DNA of 7,709 nucleotides. Origin: Acidobacteriaceae bacterium (GTDB taxonomy: Bacteria > Acidobacteriota > Terriglobia > Terriglobales > Acidobacteriaceae). Within the stretch, counting starts at the first letter, position 1; every line of letters starts with the position of its first letter. The stretch lies in NCBI GenBank assembly GCA_003168235.1, contig PMSZ01000236.1:1-7709 (forward strand), given 5' to 3'. Shown piece after piece: positions 5,857-7,709 of the stretch. The notes under the pieces were generated by a model. It was not told the DNA's origin, did not search any database, and was given only the letters and a program-made list of their open reading frames with translations. Made by a program: the position numbers and the translations under genes.

Positions 5857-7290
5857 TTATCTCTTGGGACGATAAATATCGGTCGCTTGTCCGTAGAAGA
5901 CTTCCGCCGACTCCATCATTGTTTCTGACAGAGTAGGGTGCGGATGGATGGTCATGCCGACGTCGGCCGCGAGGGCGCACATTTCGATGGCGAGGACGCC
6001 TTCGGCAATCAGTTCGCCTGCACCGGCGCCAACGATGCCGACGCCGAGCACCCGCTCTGTCTTCGGATCGATGAGCAGTTTGGTGAGGCCTTCGGGGCGG
6101 TCGATGGTGACGGCGCGGCCCGAAGCGGCCCAGGGAAATTTCGCGATGGCGATCTCGCGTCCTTGTTCTTTGGCTTGCGTTTCGGTGAGACCAGCCCATG
6201 CGATTTCAGGATCGGTGAACACGACCGCGGGAATGGCGTTGGGCTCGAAGGCGACTTTGTGCCCGGCGATGGCTTCGACAGCGGTGCGGCCTTCGTGCAT
6301 GGCCTTGTGGGCGAGCATCGGCTCTCCGGCGACGTCGCCGATGGCGTAGATGGTGGGGTCGGCGGTCTGGCGCTGGCCATTGATTTCGATGAATCCCTTT
6401 GCGTTGACTTTGACTTTGGTTTTGTCGAGGCCGGGGATCTCGGAATTGGGACGGCGTCCGACGGACATCAACACGCGGTCGAAGACCTGTTCTTTTTCTT
6501 TTACGTTGGGGCCGTCGAGGGTGACGCGGATGCCGGTCTTCTCGTCTTTGAGCGATTTCACGGTGGTGTTGAGGAGGATGGCGGCAAAAAGTTTTTCGAG
6601 ACGCTTGTGCAGAGGAAGGACGAGATCGCGGTCGGCTCCGGGGAGCAGGCCGGACAACATTTCAACGCAGGTCACTTTGGTGCCGAGCGTGGCGTAAACG
6701 GAGCCGAGTTCGAGTCCGATGTAACCGCCGCCGATGACGAGCAGCGTTTTCGGAACGTCGGGCAGATCGAGAGCACCGGTTGAATCCATGAGACGCGGGC
6801 TGTCGAGTTTGAGACTGGGGACGACGGTGGGACGCGATCCGGTGGCGATGATGATGCGGTCGAAAGTCAGATTCTCGTCATTATTATTAGCGGCGGCGCC
6901 AGTTTTTGTGACTTTCAGCGTGGTCGAGTTGACGAATGCGGCTTTGCCCTGGATGAACTGGACTTTGCGTTGTTTCGAGAGCTGGCCTAGTCCGCCGGTG
7001 AGTTTGTTGACGACGCCAGTTTTCCAATCGCGGAGCTTGTTGAGATCGATTTTGGGCTCGGCGAATTCGATGCCCCAGTTTTTCGCCTGTTCGGCTTCTT
7101 CGAGAAGCTTGGCCACATGAAGCAGAGATTTGGAGGGGATGCAGCCGCGATAGAGGCAGACGCCGCCGGGATTTACTTCCGGATCGATCAGCGTAACTTT
7201 CATGCCCAGGTCAGCGGCTAGGAATGCGGCGGCGTATCCGCCGGGACCGCCGCCGATTACTGCAACGCTAAGATTTGGAGTGTTTGCCAT
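5857..7290 (-). CDS. lpdA: Dihydrolipoamide dehydrogenase (E3)
   Basis: This cytoplasmic FAD enzyme reoxidises the dihydrolipoyl groups of E2, reducing NAD+, in 2-oxo acid dehydrogenase complexes. The 477-aa length fits the family. Visible motifs in order: FAD-binding GGGPGG (13-18); redox-active disulfide C45/C50 in GGVCLYRGCIPSK; ATGSRP (149-154); NAD-binding GGGYIGLELG (187-196); second FAD motif AIGDV (316-320); and the C-terminal HPHPTLSE with catalytic H451 and E456 at the dimer interface. All key residues are intact. A short Asn-rich loop (NNND, 135-138) interrupts an otherwise standard region. AAGGAA lies 10 nt upstream of the ATG (7301-7306), supporting the start. The gene lies 152 bp downstream of an E2 gene on the same strand, which points to a pyruvate dehydrogenase-type cluster; serving other complexes as well is possible. 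Confidence 0.97.
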   Translation of the reverse strand: MANTPNLSVAVIGGGPGGYAAAFLAADLGMKVTLIDPEVNPGGVCLYRGCIPSKSLLHVAKLLEEAEQAKNWGIEFAEPKIDLNKLRDWKTGVVNKLTGGLGQLSKQRKVQFIQGKAAFVNSTTLKVTKTGAAANNNDENLTFDRIIIATGSRPTVVPSLKLDSPRLMDSTGALDLPDVPKTLLVIGGGYIGLELGSVYATLGTKVTCVEMLSGLLPGADRDLVLPLHKRLEKLFAAILLNTTVKSLKDEKTGIRVTLDGPNVKEKEQVFDRVLMSVGRRPNSEIPGLDKTKVKVNAKGFIEINGQRQTADPTIYAIGDVAGEPMLAHKAMHEGRTAVEAIAGHKVAFEPNAIPAVVFTDPEIAWAGLTETQAKEQGREIAIAKFPWAASGRAVTIDRPEGLTKLLIDPKTERVLGVGIVGAGAGELIAEGVLAIEMCALAADVGMTIHPHPTLSETMMESAEVFYGQATDIYRPKR

Positions 7291-7317
7291 TTCGTTATTT
7301 TTCCTTAATTTCTCTCT

Positions 7318-7391
7318 TTGTCATCTTGAGCGAAGCGAGTGTCTGCATCGTGCCGCAAACTGCAGATCCCTCACTTCGTTCGGGATGACAA
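7318..7391. repeat. Imperfect inverted repeat (dispersed-repeat type) between E2 and lpdA
   Basis: Outer arms 7318-7339 (TTGTCATC...GCGAAGCGAG) and 7370-7391 (CTCACTTCGTT...GATGACAA) match at 18 of 22 positions. Three of the four differences would be G-U pairs in a plus-strand transcript. Inner arms TCTGCA (7342-7347) and TGCAGA (7361-7366) pair perfectly around a 13-nt loop, so nearly the whole 74 bp can form one hairpin. From memory, GTCATCCTGAGCGAAGCGAAG-like words are common intergenic repeats in Acidobacteriota and other metagenomic genomes. No transposase lies nearby, and no T-run marks a terminator. Confidence 0.75.
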
Positions 7392-7442
7392 CTTCTTAAA
7401 GGTGCGGTTCATGCATCACTCCGGGCCGACTGCCACGGACCG

Positions 7443-7709
7443 TCATCCCTGAACCGAAAGCAGAAACGGCTGCTCGAAGGCTTCCGCGATCCAGCGCAGG
7501 AAGCGCGCGGCGTCGGCTCCGTCGATCAACCGGTGATCGTACGAGAGGGAGAGTGGAAGAATCAAGCGCGGCTCGAATTTATTGTTCACCCATTCCGGCT
7601 CCATACGCGAACGCGACAGACCGAGAATCGCAACTTCGGGATGATTGACGATGGGCGAGAAGCCGGTGCCCCCGATTCCTCCGAGATTGGTGATGGTGAA
7701 GGTGCCGCC
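7443..7709 (-). CDS. 2-oxo acid dehydrogenase E2 acyltransferase, C-terminal end (partial)
   Basis: This is the last 88 residues of a dihydrolipoyllysine acyltransferase, ending in TGA at 7443-7445; the 5' part lies beyond the window. E2 transfers the acyl group from lipoyl-lysine to CoA at the core of the complex. The segment carries GGTFTITNLGGIGGTGFSPI, then NHPEVAILGLS, then the catalytic signature SYDHRLIDGADAARFL with the active-site His and the downstream Asp-Gly. Ending shortly after EAFEQPFLL is normal for the family. The next gene downstream is lpdA, so pyruvate dehydrogenase E2 (aceF/pdhC type) is the likeliest identity, but the lipoyl and E1-binding domains are not in the window, so substrate is not provable here. 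Confidence 0.93.
   Translation of the reverse strand, partial: GGTFTITNLGGIGGTGFSPIVNHPEVAILGLSRSRMEPEWVNNKFEPRLILPLSLSYDHRLIDGADAARFLRWIAEAFEQPFLLSVQG

Noticed and set aside
5938..6783. A plus-strand open frame (281 codons) opposite lpdA
   Set aside because: The minus strand encodes an intact dihydrolipoamide dehydrogenase; the antisense reading has no recognisable motif.

Overview
The window is a compact stretch of bacterial chromosome of moderately high GC. All five protein genes lie on the minus strand, so transcription runs from high to low coordinates. The gene set suggests an Acidobacteriota-like genome: an Ala/Pro-rich TonB family, an MscS-type channel with an N-terminal extracytoplasmic domain and a signal peptide ending in Ala-Gln, and an interspersed inverted repeat containing GAGCGAAGCGAG. 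This is inference from style and not a marker-gene assignment.

Right side (5857-7709): the C-terminal end of a 2-oxo acid dehydrogenase E2 acyltransferase (probably pyruvate dehydrogenase E2), cut by the window edge. A 152-bp spacer with a hairpin-forming dispersed repeat follows, then a complete dihydrolipoamide dehydrogenase (E3, lpdA). Together these form the end of a pyruvate dehydrogenase-type gene cluster.

Middle (3981-5856): an 88-bp spacer with two GC-rich dyads, then a 595-aa MscS-superfamily channel. Its signal peptide contains a short internal 15-bp tandem duplication.

Left side (1-3980): two tandem paralogues, each an N-terminal response-regulator receiver-like domain, a long Ala/Pro/Ser linker, one transmembrane helix, a second linker and a TonB C-terminal-type domain. 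The predicted topology puts the receiver in the cytoplasm and the TonB domain in the periplasm. Both keep the phospho-acceptor Asp and the conserved Lys, but both replace the Thr/Ser switch residue with an acidic residue. The two genes share upstream sequence blocks with an identical 12-nt distance to the start codon, and both carry 15-nt tandem repeats in their linkers. The second paralogue is open to the window edge, and its TonB domain loses its expected ending below about position 120.

The receiver-TM-TonB pair is the most unusual content: a possible direct link between a cytoplasmic regulatory domain and the periplasm or outer membrane. I see no tRNA, rRNA, CRISPR array, insertion sequence or convincing Rho-independent terminator. 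No gene-free stretch exceeds 300 bases.
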